The translations under genes and the position numbers were made by a program. Of a stretch of 64,000 nucleotides of DNA, positions 8,073 to 17,700 are shown piece by piece (within the stretch, counting starts at the first letter, position 1; each line of letters starts with the position of its first letter). This stretch comes from Planctomycetaceae bacterium (GTDB lineage Bacteria > Planctomycetota > Phycisphaerae > UBA1845 > UTPLA1), in contig WYBU01000006.1 of assembly GCA_011525745.1 (NCBI GenBank), positions 1 through 64,000 on the forward strand, written 5' to 3'. The notes beneath the pieces were generated by a model that saw only the letters and a program-made list of their open reading frames with translations, did no database searches and was not told the DNA's origin.

Positions 8073-9728
8073 TCACGACCTCTGCTTTCGTGCGGCGACC
8101 ACACAACTCGCGAAGCCCACAGCGAAAACCAGCAGCGGAAGCAGAAAACACGGCGGCGATGGCGCGCCGCTTTCGGCGGCGAAGAAGACGGTGTTGAGGT
8201 CGACCGCGCCGGGCGGTTCCATCAGCGCGCCGCCGCGGAACTGCGCGGCCGCCTCGGTCGAAATGCCGCGGTGCGTCAGGCGCACGCCGTCGGGCGAGAC
8301 ATCGACCACGAGATAGGCGTACCGGTCCGGCTCGACAAACGTGAGCTGGTTCAGCGCCGCGACGCGTTGCGCGGCGTATTCGACCAGTCCCGCGCTGAAG
8401 GCCGTTGCCGGCGGATTGTCCCCGCCGCCCAGCACCATCGTCGCCGCGCGGCGCACGGTGCCGCCGAGCGTGCCGGTGCCGATCGGCCCGGCGATCAGCT
8501 CAGGCACGCGGAAGCCGCGCGAAAAGCGTCGACCCAGGGCGTGACGCAGATACCAGGTCACATCGGGATTGACCGTGTTGGCATGGCTGTCGGTCGTCAG
8601 CACAATGATGCCGGTCACGCCCGCGCGGTCCAGTGCGCGCAGCAGGGCGTAGCGCTCGGCGTCGTAGCCGTCCCAGCGGTCGTCGGGCAGCACCAGCAGC
8701 GAAGTGAACGGGACGGGATTGATGATGAACTTGTACCGCGCCGTCGACTGAATCAGGCCGTTGACCAGCCACTCGAACTGTGCCGCCCCCAGCATCGTGC
8801 GACCCGGATCGCGCGTGACGGCCAGGAACGCCTCATCGCGCGTCGGCAGGAACTGGGCGAACGGATCGACGCGCGGGCCGCCGCCGACCACGCGCGAGGC
8901 GTCCGCCGAACGATACTGCCGGCCGTCGAGGATAAAGAACTCGGCCAGCGCGCCGTACCGAAACGAGCGATAGGTGCGGTACGCGTCGCCGGCCACGCCC
9001 TGGGGGCGAATCGGCAGATTCTCGAAGAAAGCGCGGTAGCCGGCTTCGATCTGCTCGCGCGGCAGGTCCGGCTCCGGATCGCCGCCGTCGTAGTCGTTGA
9101 TCACTTCGTGATCGTCCCAGCCGACCCAGACCGGCGCGGCCGCCAGCAGCGATTGCAGATGTGTATCTGATAGATTCTGGCGATATTTGGCGCGGTAGTC
9201 GTCCAGCGTCGTGGCCACGCCCAGTCCGCCGGCCGGCACGTCGCCGTAGATCGTGTCGCCGAACCAGAACCACAGATCGGGCTGTTCGCCGGCGGCCGAG
9301 GCCAGCACGACGAAAGGCTGCGCCCGGGCGTCGCTGTCGCCGCTGAAGACGAATCGAAACGATGCCGGCTCGTCGGCCGGCGGCGCCGCGCGGAATCGTC
9401 CAACGGGACTGTGCGCGCCGTCGCGAAGCCGCACGAACCGATAGTAATAGAGCGTCGCCGGCGAGAGGCCGGCGACGTCGAGCTTGGCCGTCAGGCCGTT
9501 GTCGAGCGTGGTGTCGGCAACGTCGGTCACGATGAGCTGAGCGAAGTCGGCGTCGCGAGCGACTTCCAGCCGCAGCGACTCCGGTGCATCGGTTCGCGCG
9601 GCGAGGACGGCGGCCGAATCGGTGACATCGCCGCTCATGACGCCGGAGGGAAACTCGGCCCGTGCGGCGGCCGCCGCGCCCGTCAGCGCGACGAAAGGAC
9701 CGATGTAACGAACGAGTGTGCGAAACAT
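8073..9728 (-). CDS. PhoD-like alkaline phosphatase/phosphodiesterase
   Basis: A 551-aa exported metallophosphoesterase. ATG 9728 follows AAGGAG. A signal peptide covers residues 1-24 and a fibronectin-like N-terminal domain precedes the catalytic domain. Metal-site motifs: SGDSDAR (D131), FGDTIY (D158), WDDHEVINDY (204-213), ILDGRQYR (about 266) and TTDSHAN (D380, H382). The C-terminus has a hydrophobic segment followed by RKQRS, which looks like a membrane anchor, so the enzyme is probably tethered and faces outward. PhoD enzymes release phosphate from phosphodiesters; substrate here is unknown. Confidence 0.88.
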   Translation of the reverse strand: MFRTLVRYIGPFVALTGAAAAARAEFPSGVMSGDVTDSAAVLAARTDAPESLRLEVARDADFAQLIVTDVADTTLDNGLTAKLDVAGLSPATLYYYRFVRLRDGAHSPVGRFRAAPPADEPASFRFVFSGDSDARAQPFVVLASAAGEQPDLWFWFGDTIYGDVPAGGLGVATTLDDYRAKYRQNLSDTHLQSLLAAAPVWVGWDDHEVINDYDGGDPEPDLPREQIEAGYRAFFENLPIRPQGVAGDAYRTYRSFRYGALAEFFILDGRQYRSADASRVVGGGPRVDPFAQFLPTRDEAFLAVTRDPGRTMLGAAQFEWLVNGLIQSTARYKFIINPVPFTSLLVLPDDRWDGYDAERYALLRALDRAGVTGIIVLTTDSHANTVNPDVTWYLRHALGRRFSRGFRVPELIAGPIGTGTLGGTVRRAATMVLGGGDNPPATAFSAGLVEYAAQRVAALNQLTFVEPDRYAYLVVDVSPDGVRLTHRGISTEAAAQFRGGALMEPPGAVDLNTVFFAAESGAPSPPCFLLPLLVFAVGFASCVVAARKQRS

Positions 9729-10187
9729 GGGCCGCTCCTTGTCGCCGCATCATATCAGTCGATGGCGAAGAGGCGGAAGCGTGCGCAGGGGAACAGGCAA
9801 CCGGTTGCGGCAGCGGGCGCCGGAGCGATGAAGCGCGGGTGTCGTTGTTGCACGTTCAAGGAAGTGATCGGCGACACAGTGACTTGCCATTACCAGCCGG
9901 CAGACCAGGATTCGCTCGTCCACGTCGTCCATGCCGTCCGTTTGATCCATTCCGTCCACGGTCGCGCAGCGATGCATGCGCCGCCGAAGACGGGATTCCC
10001 GCCTGCGCGGGAATGACGAAACATCGGCTGATGGCTGACGGCTTGTGGTCCGCACGGCGGACCCTGCGCTTTCGGTCCGCACGGCGAAGCCTTCAAACAC
10101 TGCACGCTCGTTCGCGGCCGGATACACTGTCGCGCGCGGGCCGGATGCGTCGCATGAGCCGGACGCCGCGCTTTGGAGGCTGTTGTC
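9729..10187. other. Intergenic region, repeats only
   Basis: About 460 bp between divergent genes with no supported gene. It includes a copy of the GATTCCCGCCTGCGCGGGAA hairpin (near 9986-10012), which recurs at 29.9-30.0 kb, and a tandem GGTCCGCACGGCG-type motif around 10047-10085. Confidence 0.5.
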
Positions 10188-11174
10188 ATGCTCGGAGAAT
10201 TCGACCTCGGCGGCCGACTTGGGCCGCTCGTGCAGCGCATCGTCGCCAGTTTCGAGCGGCATGAGCGCATTCGCCACGTCAACCGCGGTTTCATGCCCAG
10301 TCGGTCGGAGATGATCGAAGTCACGCGGCTGCTCCTGGAACTGACGTATCCGGGCTACTTCGGCCGGCAGGACCTCGACTCGACGAGCGTGGTGTATCAC
10401 GTGGGCGAACTGCTTCCGCGACTGGGGCAGAAACTGTTCTTCCAGATCTTCCGGTCGCTGTGCTACCAAAACGAAGTCGACGGCCACTACGATCCGGCCG
10501 GTTCGGAAGAGCAGGCGATGCCGTTTCACTATCGGGCGCGCGATCTGACCGTGCAGTTCCTGGAGCAGATTCCCGAAATCCGCGAGATGCTGGCTCAGGA
10601 CGTCGACGCCGCGTACGACGGCGATCCGGCGGCGACGAACACCGATGAGATAATCGTGGCGTATCCGGGAGTGATGGCCGTCAGCGTGTATCGCTACGCC
10701 CACGCGCTGCATCGCACGAACGTGCCGCTGCTGCCGCGGATCATGAGCGAGTGGATTCACGGCGTCACCGGCATCGACATTCATCCCGGCGCGCGGATCG
10801 GGCGGCGGTTCTTCATCGACCACGGCACGGGCGTCGTCATCGGCGAGACGGCGGACATCGGGGACAATGTCAAAATCTACCAGGGCGTGACGCTCGGCGC
10901 GCTGTCGTTCCTCAAGGACGAACGCGGCCGCATGGTTCGCGGCTACAAGCGACATCCGACGGTGCAGGACGGCGTCACGCTGTACGCCAACGCGATCGTA
11001 CTGGGCGGCGACACGGTGCTGGGCGAGAACAGCGTGATCGGCGGTTCGACGTTCATCACGTCGAGCATTCCGCCCAATACCGTGGTGTCGATCAAGCCGC
11101 CGGAGTTGAAGGTGCGGCCCGCCCGCAACGCGGCGCCGGCCGAGGCGCAGGCGGTGGTGGACTTCAGCATTTAA
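10188..11174 (+). CDS. cysE: Serine O-acetyltransferase
   Basis: A 328-aa enzyme that acetylates L-serine with acetyl-CoA, the first step of cysteine synthesis. The start at ATG 10188 is preferred over the upstream in-frame TTG at 10173 because GGAGG precedes it at suitable spacing. The N-terminal helical half holds DIHPGA-preceding sequence YRYAHALH, then the left-handed beta-helix: GIDIHPGARIGRRFFIDHGTGVVIGETADIGDNVKIYQGVTLGA, including the catalytic-type His in DHGTG. It is longer than the compact CysE type and closer to the long SAT/EpsC form. It is flanked by unrelated genes, so no cysK partner is seen. Confidence 0.9.
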   Translation: MLGEFDLGGRLGPLVQRIVASFERHERIRHVNRGFMPSRSEMIEVTRLLLELTYPGYFGRQDLDSTSVVYHVGELLPRLGQKLFFQIFRSLCYQNEVDGHYDPAGSEEQAMPFHYRARDLTVQFLEQIPEIREMLAQDVDAAYDGDPAATNTDEIIVAYPGVMAVSVYRYAHALHRTNVPLLPRIMSEWIHGVTGIDIHPGARIGRRFFIDHGTGVVIGETADIGDNVKIYQGVTLGALSFLKDERGRMVRGYKRHPTVQDGVTLYANAIVLGGDTVLGENSVIGGSTFITSSIPPNTVVSIKPPELKVRPARNAAPAEAQAVVDFSI

Positions 11175-11307
11175 TGGTCCGGGTCGGAGTCGGTGCATTT
11201 TTTTGAAAGTCGCGTGGAACGGGCCTGCAACCCGCTCGTGCGGGCAGAATGGCCGCACCACGCCATGCATCAGATGCGAACAGGCTGAACAACTACATTA
11301 GAGCCGA

Positions 11308-11742
11308 ATGAAGCACACCTGGCCCTATCTCAATACGCCGCTGACGGTCTACCTCATCGTCATGCTGCCCATCAACGGTCTGATGGCCTTCGTCGCCGCA
11401 TCGCCGCACCGCGACTGGATTCGCCTCACGGCCTGCGCGGTGATCGCGCTGAGCGGATACAGCTTTCTGCGCGGCTACGTGCGGCGGCTGCGCATCGACG
11501 AACAAGGCGTTTCGTTCGTCACGCTGGGATCGCGACATACGATGGCATGGCGCGACGTGCGGCGGATCGACTGCTACGTTCCGAACGGCGGCGTCAACGG
11601 GCCGAAGTACGTTTTTGTCACGTCGCAGGACCGGCCGCCGCGGGGCAAGTGGGAAGTCGACAGCCGCACGTTTCAGGTGCAGGACCGTCCCGGACTGCTC
11701 GATGCGTTGCGGGATTCCTGGCGGCGCGCCTCTGCTCAGTGA
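11308..11742 (+). CDS. Small membrane protein with PH-like domain
   Basis: A 144-aa protein. Two membrane helices (about residues 12-32 and 40-55) are followed by a soluble domain with VRRLRIDEQGVSFVTLGSRHTMAWRDVRRIDCY, the pattern of bacterial PH-like (DUF304-type) domains, in which a lipid- or protein-binding beta-fold follows transmembrane helices. No catalytic residues are seen. Function unknown. It is followed by the glycosyltransferase gene after a 144-bp gap that holds a clear promoter. Confidence 0.6.
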   Translation: MKHTWPYLNTPLTVYLIVMLPINGLMAFVAASPHRDWIRLTACAVIALSGYSFLRGYVRRLRIDEQGVSFVTLGSRHTMAWRDVRRIDCYVPNGGVNGPKYVFVTSQDRPPRGKWEVDSRTFQVQDRPGLLDALRDSWRRASAQ

Positions 11743-11812
11743 CGCTGGCGCTTCATAACCGGGCGACGAAACGCGACTCGCCGACGCACCCGGAAACATT
11801 TAAGTTCGACGA

Positions 11813-11841
11813 TTGCACATCCGATTCGTTATTTGTACAAT
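11813..11841 (+). promoter_or_regulatory. Sigma70-type promoter for the glycosyltransferase gene
   Basis: TTGCAC at 11813-11818 and TACAAT at 11836-11841 are separated by 17 bp, close to the bacterial consensus. The predicted start would give a leader of about 40 nt before the GGAGG and the ATG at 11887. Confidence 0.55.
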
Positions 11842-11886
11842 AAGCCCCCTCGCGCGGGCCGATTGCACGGGTAATGGAGGTGGGGG

Positions 11887-13524
11887 ATGTCCAGCACACG
11901 CAAAGCGTGGGGCGTGGGCGTGTTGCTTCTGCTCGCGGCGGCGCCGCTGATCGGCGCTCGGTTCTGGAATCTCGAAGCCGACATGCCCCTGTCGCTGACT
12001 CGCTCGGGGATGCCCTACACCGACGAGGGTTGGTACAACAGCAACGCCTTCAATCTTGTCCGCTTCGGACGATGGCACGCTCCCCTGGGCCTGAACCTCG
12101 GAGTCAACCTCCCCGTCTATGCCGCGATGCAGATCGTCGGCCTGAAACTGCTCGGCCCGTCGCTGGGATCGGCGCGAGCAGTCGTCGTGGTCTGTTCCCT
12201 CGTGCTGATTCTTGCCGGCCACGTGTGGCTGCGCCGCGACGTATCACGCCGGGCAGCCTGGCTCTTTACAGTGTTGGCCGGTACGAACTTCTTTCTGTTC
12301 GGCTACAGCCGCCTGGCGCTCCTGGAAATACCGCTGGCGCTCTTCATCGTGCTCTCGTTCTACGCCGTGCTGACGCCGGCCTCGCGACGGCCGCTCCTGT
12401 CCGCCGCGCTGTCGTCGCTGGCCTGCGCGGCGGCGCTGCTCACGAAATCCACGGCCATGCCGATGCTGCCCGCGGCGTTGTTCGTGCTGTGGCGGCGAGA
12501 TCCCGACCGACGGCGGGCCATCGCATGTTGCGCGTTGTTTCTGGCGATCCAGGCGGCCGTCGTGAGCGGTTACTACGTCGTCGCCGCGCGCATCTGGCCG
12601 GAGGACACGCGCAACTTTCTGATCCACAACTTCGCGTCGGGCGGCGCGTGGATGGCCGGATTCATCCCGCTGCCGCCTTCGGCGCTGCCGCCCGAGAGCG
12701 ACGCGGACATCGCGGCAACCCATCCGCCCATGGCCGAGGACGCGGAACCCCCGCCGGCGTCGACGTCGTCGCCCGCGGTGCGCGAGCACTGGCTCTACGT
12801 TCAATTGCGCAGTTCGTACGCGACGCTTCGCGTCGGAGTTCTGAGCGATCCTCTGTTGTACGGCGGGGCGGCGGTGTTCGGCGCGCTGGCGCTCCTGTTG
12901 TCGCGCCAATTGCGCCGCAACCTGCTGGTGCAATCGATGCTGCTGTGGCTGACCGGCTATTTTGTGCTCATCGTCATCAAACACTACTGGCCGTTCCGTT
13001 ATTACGTGCCGGTGATCGTCCTGGTGCTGGTGCTGACGGCGGCGGGCTGGGAGGAACTGGCACGGCGCGGCCACCGAGCGCTGTCGGCGCTGTTCGCGCT
13101 GGTGCTGCTGGCGGCGGTCGGCGGCAGCCTGTATCGAACCTGGTGGTACCTCTCGACTCCCAGGTTCTCATGGTTGGAAATGGCGCGCGACGTCGACCGC
13201 GTAATACGCAGCGAAGCCGGCGACGAAGCGACGCTGCTGGGCAACGGCGCGACGATGGTAACGATGGCGACGGGCCTGCACGGCATCGAGGATCGTCGCG
13301 GGCTGGGGACGCTGGAGCGGCGCGTACGGCACTATCGTCCGAAGTATTACATGGTCCGCGGAGATCTTCCCGCCGATCGCGTCCAGCCGGTGCTCGATGT
13401 GCTTTATACGATGGAACTCATGAAGCGCTACGACGTCTTCGGCAATTATCTGAATCGCGAAGACGTCCGTCTTTACCGGCTGATCGAAAAGCCGGAAGCG
13501 TGGCCAGACGCGCCGCCGCGATAA
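11887..13524 (+). CDS. Membrane glycosyltransferase, ArnT/PMT-like (GT39/GT83 clan)
   Basis: A 545-aa polytopic protein with about 11 predicted membrane helices and a long hydrophilic loop (roughly 245-300). The luminal acidic motif MPYTDEGWYNSN (D46, E47) after the first helix matches the catalytic Asp/Glu motif of the C-type lipid-linked-sugar glycosyltransferases. Such enzymes transfer sugars from polyprenyl carriers to protein or lipid on the outer face. GGAGGTGG precedes the ATG. Acceptor and sugar are unknown. A soluble C-terminal region (about 440-545) lacks further motifs. Confidence 0.7.
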   Translation: MSSTRKAWGVGVLLLLAAAPLIGARFWNLEADMPLSLTRSGMPYTDEGWYNSNAFNLVRFGRWHAPLGLNLGVNLPVYAAMQIVGLKLLGPSLGSARAVVVVCSLVLILAGHVWLRRDVSRRAAWLFTVLAGTNFFLFGYSRLALLEIPLALFIVLSFYAVLTPASRRPLLSAALSSLACAAALLTKSTAMPMLPAALFVLWRRDPDRRRAIACCALFLAIQAAVVSGYYVVAARIWPEDTRNFLIHNFASGGAWMAGFIPLPPSALPPESDADIAATHPPMAEDAEPPPASTSSPAVREHWLYVQLRSSYATLRVGVLSDPLLYGGAAVFGALALLLSRQLRRNLLVQSMLLWLTGYFVLIVIKHYWPFRYYVPVIVLVLVLTAAGWEELARRGHRALSALFALVLLAAVGGSLYRTWWYLSTPRFSWLEMARDVDRVIRSEAGDEATLLGNGATMVTMATGLHGIEDRRGLGTLERRVRHYRPKYYMVRGDLPADRVQPVLDVLYTMELMKRYDVFGNYLNREDVRLYRLIEKPEAWPDAPPR

Positions 13525-13663
13525 TCGCGCGCCCCCCCCCGCGTCGGCCCCGCACTTCGATCCCTTCGACATCCGTTCCACTTGCACATCCGGCCAGGCC
13601 GCCGCACGATGAGCGCCAAGGCGCGGAAATCAGCGGTTGCTTAACCATTCATGGACGTCATTC

Positions 13664-14641
13664 ATGCCACCTTTTGATGCGGCCACGGTCCTGATCCAGC
13701 TCGTCGGCGGCCTGTTGTTCCTCGCCGCGGGCGCCGAATTGCTTGTCCGCGGCGCGGCGCGGTTGGCGCGCAACCTGGGCGTCTCGGCCATGGTGGTCGG
13801 CCTGACGGTCGTCGCCTTCGGCACGTCGTCACCCGAAATGACCGTCAGCGTCTTTGCCGCGATGCGCGGGCAGGCCGACATCGCCGTCGGAAACGCCGTG
13901 GGCAGCAACATCTTCAACGTGCTGGCCATCCTGGGGTTCACGGCGATGCTCTGTCCGATTGCGGTGCGGGGCGCCTTCGTGCGGCGCGAGATTCCCGTCA
14001 TGATCGTCGTCTGCCTGCTGCTGCCGTGGGTCGGCGCCGACGAGATGGTCGAGCGTCGCGAAGCGGGCCTGCTGCTGGTGCTGCTGATCCTTTATGTCCT
14101 GTTTGCCTACTGGATCGCCCGTCGCGAGGCCGGCCCGGTCGCCGAGTCGTTTGAGCAAGGCGTTCCGAAACCCGAGGGCCGCAGCGGCGTCAATCTGTTT
14201 CTCATCGTGCTCGGTCTGGCGATGCTGGTCGCCGGGTCGCATTACCTAGTCGAAGGCTCCGTCGCCATCGCGCGGCGCGCGGGACTGAGCGAAGCCGTCA
14301 TCGGCCTGACGCTCGTGGCGGCCGGAACGTCGCTGCCGGAACTGGCGGCCTCGGCGGTGGCCGCGCTGCGGCGGCAACCGGACATCGCGATGGGAAACAT
14401 CATCGGCAGCAACGTCTTCAACATTCTGGCGATCATCGGCCTGTCAGGCGCGCTGCGGCCGCTGCGCGTGTCGCCGGAGCTGATGCGCTTCGACGTGTGG
14501 GTGATGCTGGCGGCGTCGGTGCTGATCTGGCCGATGACGCTGAGCGGCCGGCGCATCAGCCGCTGGGAGGGCCTCGTCCTGTTCGCGGGGTACATCGGCT
14601 ACGCGACCTATGCCGTGCTGCATGCGCTGGGCAAGGTCTGA
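13664..14641 (+). CDS. Calcium/sodium antiporter (CaCA family)
   Basis: A 325-aa membrane protein made of two homologous halves. Each half has the exchanger motif: VVAFGTSSPE with GNAVGSNIFN in the first, and LVAAGTSLPEL with GNIIGSNVFN in the second. These are the alpha-repeats that form the ion site in YrbG/CaCA exchangers. About ten helices are predicted. The ATG at 13664 is preferred over an in-frame TTG at 13637, since neither has a strong ribosome site and the later one gives the usual N-terminus. Ion preference (Ca, Na, K) cannot be set from sequence. Confidence 0.88.
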   Translation: MPPFDAATVLIQLVGGLLFLAAGAELLVRGAARLARNLGVSAMVVGLTVVAFGTSSPEMTVSVFAAMRGQADIAVGNAVGSNIFNVLAILGFTAMLCPIAVRGAFVRREIPVMIVVCLLLPWVGADEMVERREAGLLLVLLILYVLFAYWIARREAGPVAESFEQGVPKPEGRSGVNLFLIVLGLAMLVAGSHYLVEGSVAIARRAGLSEAVIGLTLVAAGTSLPELAASAVAALRRQPDIAMGNIIGSNVFNILAIIGLSGALRPLRVSPELMRFDVWVMLAASVLIWPMTLSGRRISRWEGLVLFAGYIGYATYAVLHALGKV

Positions 14642-14684
14642 CGCGCGGACAAGTCTCGACACCCGCGCCGCGAACGGATTCTCG

Positions 14685-14713
14685 TTGATTCGATCGGCGG
14701 GGCTTCGTAGGAT
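14685..14713 (+). promoter_or_regulatory. Predicted promoter of dnaE
   Basis: TTGATT (14685-14690) and TAGGAT (14708-14713) are spaced 17 bp, each matching the consensus at four of six positions. The dnaE ATG lies about 36 bp downstream. Confidence 0.4.
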
Positions 14714-14748
14714 GCGCGCCGATTCGAAACGACGAGGTTCTTGACGAA

Positions 14749-17700
14749 ATGAGCACACCGCCGCGATTCGCGCATCTGCACGTCCACACGCACTACAGCC
14801 TGCTGGACGGCGCCAATCGCATTCCCGATCTCATCAGCCGCGTCAAGCAGCTCGACATGCCCGCCGTCGCCATCACCGATCACGGCAACATGTTCGGCGT
14901 CGTCGAGTTCTTTGGGGCGGCGAAAAAGGCGGGCGTCAAGCCGATCCTGGGGATGGAGGCCTACATCGCGCCGGGCGACCGGCGATCGCGAGACGCGGCC
15001 GGCATGAGCGAGGCCAGCTTTCATCTGCTGCTGCTGGCCGAGAACCTCATCGGCTTCCGCAATCTGATGAAACTGTCGAGCATCGCCTATCGCGAGGGCT
15101 TCTACTACCGCCCGCGGATCGACCGCGAGGCGCTCGAAGCGCATCGGGAAGGACTGATCTGCACCAGCACCTGCCTGGCGGCCGAAATCCCGCAGGCGCT
15201 GATGCGGCACGACCGCGGCCGGGCCGACGAGATCGCCGACTGGTACTTGCGCGTCTTCGGACCCGAGCGGTTCTACATCGAGTTGCAGGACCACGGCATA
15301 CAGGCCCAGCGCGAGATCAATCCCGAGCTGATCGATCTGGCGCGGCGGCGCGGCATCGGCGTCATCGCCACCAACGACGTGCACTATCTGACGCGCGGCG
15401 ACGCCGACGCGCACGACGTGCTGCTGTGCATCTCGACCGGCCGGCTCGTCAGCGACGAAGACCGCATGAAGTTCGAAGGCGATCAGTTCTATCTGAAATC
15501 GCCCGAGGAGATGGCGGCGGTGTTCGCCGCGCAGCCCGAGGCACTGGACAACACGCTGCGCATCGTCGAGCGCTGCAACGTCGAGCTGGAGCTGGGCCGC
15601 CGATACACGCCGGTCTATCACCCGCCGGAGCAGAAGTCGCCGGAACCGTACCTGCGCGAACTGGTCTATGAAGGCGCGCATCGCAAGTACGGCGCGGCCG
15701 GGGGCCTGTCGACCGAGGTCCGCGAACGCATCGACTACGAGCTGGAAGTTATCGCCTCAAAGGGCTTCTCGAGCTATTTTCTGATCGTCTGGGACTTCGT
15801 GCGCTATGCGCGCTCGCACGGCATCCCATGCGGGGCGCGCGGCTCGGGTTGCAGCGCCGTCGTCGCATACTGCCTCGATCTGTCGCAGCCCGATCCGCTG
15901 CGCTACGGCCTGTATTTCGAGCGGTTCATGGACCCGGACCGCGACGAGATGCCCGACATCGACATCGACATCTGCCAGGAAGGCCGCGAGGACGTCATCC
16001 GCTACGTCCGCGAGAAATACGGCCACGTCGCGCAGATCATCACGTTCGGCACGCTCAAGGCGCGGGCCGCCATTCGCGACGTCTGCCGCGTCCTCGGCGT
16101 GCCGCTGGCCGAGGCCGATCGCGTCGCCAAGCTGGTTCCCGAGCAGCTCAAGATGACCATCGACAAGGCCATCGAGCAGGAGCCGGAACTCAAGGCGTTG
16201 TACAAGGAAAACGAGACCATCCGCCGCGTGCTGGACGTGTCGCGGCGCATCGAGGGACTGGCCCGGCACGCCGGCGTCCATGCCGCGGGCGTCGTGATCG
16301 CCGAGCAGCCGCTCGAAAACTACGTGCCCGTCTATCGCCAGTCCGAGACGCGCACGCGCGCGACGCGCGGCGACAACGGATCCAACGGCGGCAACGGCGC
16401 CGCGGCGGACATCACGCAGTTCGACGGCGTGACCGTCGAGAAGATCGGCCTGCTGAAGATGGACTTTCTCGGCCTGCGCACGCTGACGATTCTGGAGCGC
16501 GCCCGGCGGCTGGCGGCAAGCGTTGCGATGGCGGGCGGTCGCGCCCGCGCCGACACGGCGTCGCCGGGACCCGTGGAGCACCCCCTGGATGCGGAGGGCC
16601 TGATCGATCTGGAGTCGATCGATCTGACCGATCAGCGCGTCTACGGACTTTTTGCGCGCGGCGAGACGCAGGGCGTGTTTCAGTTCGAATCAGGCGGCAT
16701 GCGCGACGTGCTGATGAAGATGCGCCCCAACCGCATCGAAGACCTCATCGCGGCCAACGCGCTGTATCGCCCCGGTCCGATGGTCAACATCGACGCCTAC
16801 GTCGCCCGCAAACACGGCGAGCCGTGGAAGACGCCGCACGCAATCATGGACGACGTGCTCGCCGAAACCTACGGCATCATCGTCTATCAGGAGCAGGTGG
16901 CCCGGCTGGTCAACCGGCTGGGGGGCATCGAGCGCAAGCGGGCGTTCCGCCTGGCCAAGGCGATCAGCAAGAAGAAGACCCATATGATCGAGGCCGAACG
17001 CGCCCCCTTCGTCGAGGGCGCCGTCCGCAACGGCGTCGACAAGAAGACGGCCGAAGACATTTTCAATCAGATTCTCCCCTTCGGCGAATACGCCTTCAAC
17101 AAGGCCCATTCCACCGGCTACGCGCTGATCGCCTATCAGACCGCCTACATGAAAGCCTATTTCCCGCACGAATTCATGGCGGCCGTGCTGACGTTCGAGT
17201 CCCAGGCGCAAAAGCCGGAGCAGTGGAACACCTACATCGACGAATGCCGCCGCATGGGCATCGAGGTTCGGCCGCCCGATGTCAATTCGTCCGACGCCGA
17301 TTTCACCGTCGTGCCGATCGAGGCGGCCGCCGCGCGAGATCACGGGGCGAAACAACGCGGCGCGTCGGCGCACCGCCGAACCGAGGCGGCCGCCGCCTCG
17401 GGCGCGTGCCTTCGATTCGGACTGCGGGCGATCAAGGGCGTCGGCGACGGCGCGGTCGAGGCGATTCTGGCCGCGCGGCGGTCGGGCGGGCCTTTCCGCG
17501 ATCTCTACGATTTCTGCGAGCGCGTCGATCTGCAAACCGTCAACCGCAGCACCATCGAGGCGCTGATCAAGTCCGGCGCCTTCGACACCACTGGCGCGAT
17601 GCGGCGCGGCCTGATGCACGTGCTCGATGCGGCGATGCAGGCCGGCGCCGGCGCGCAGGCCGATCGCCGTGCGGGTCAGCTCAGCATGTTCGATTCGTTC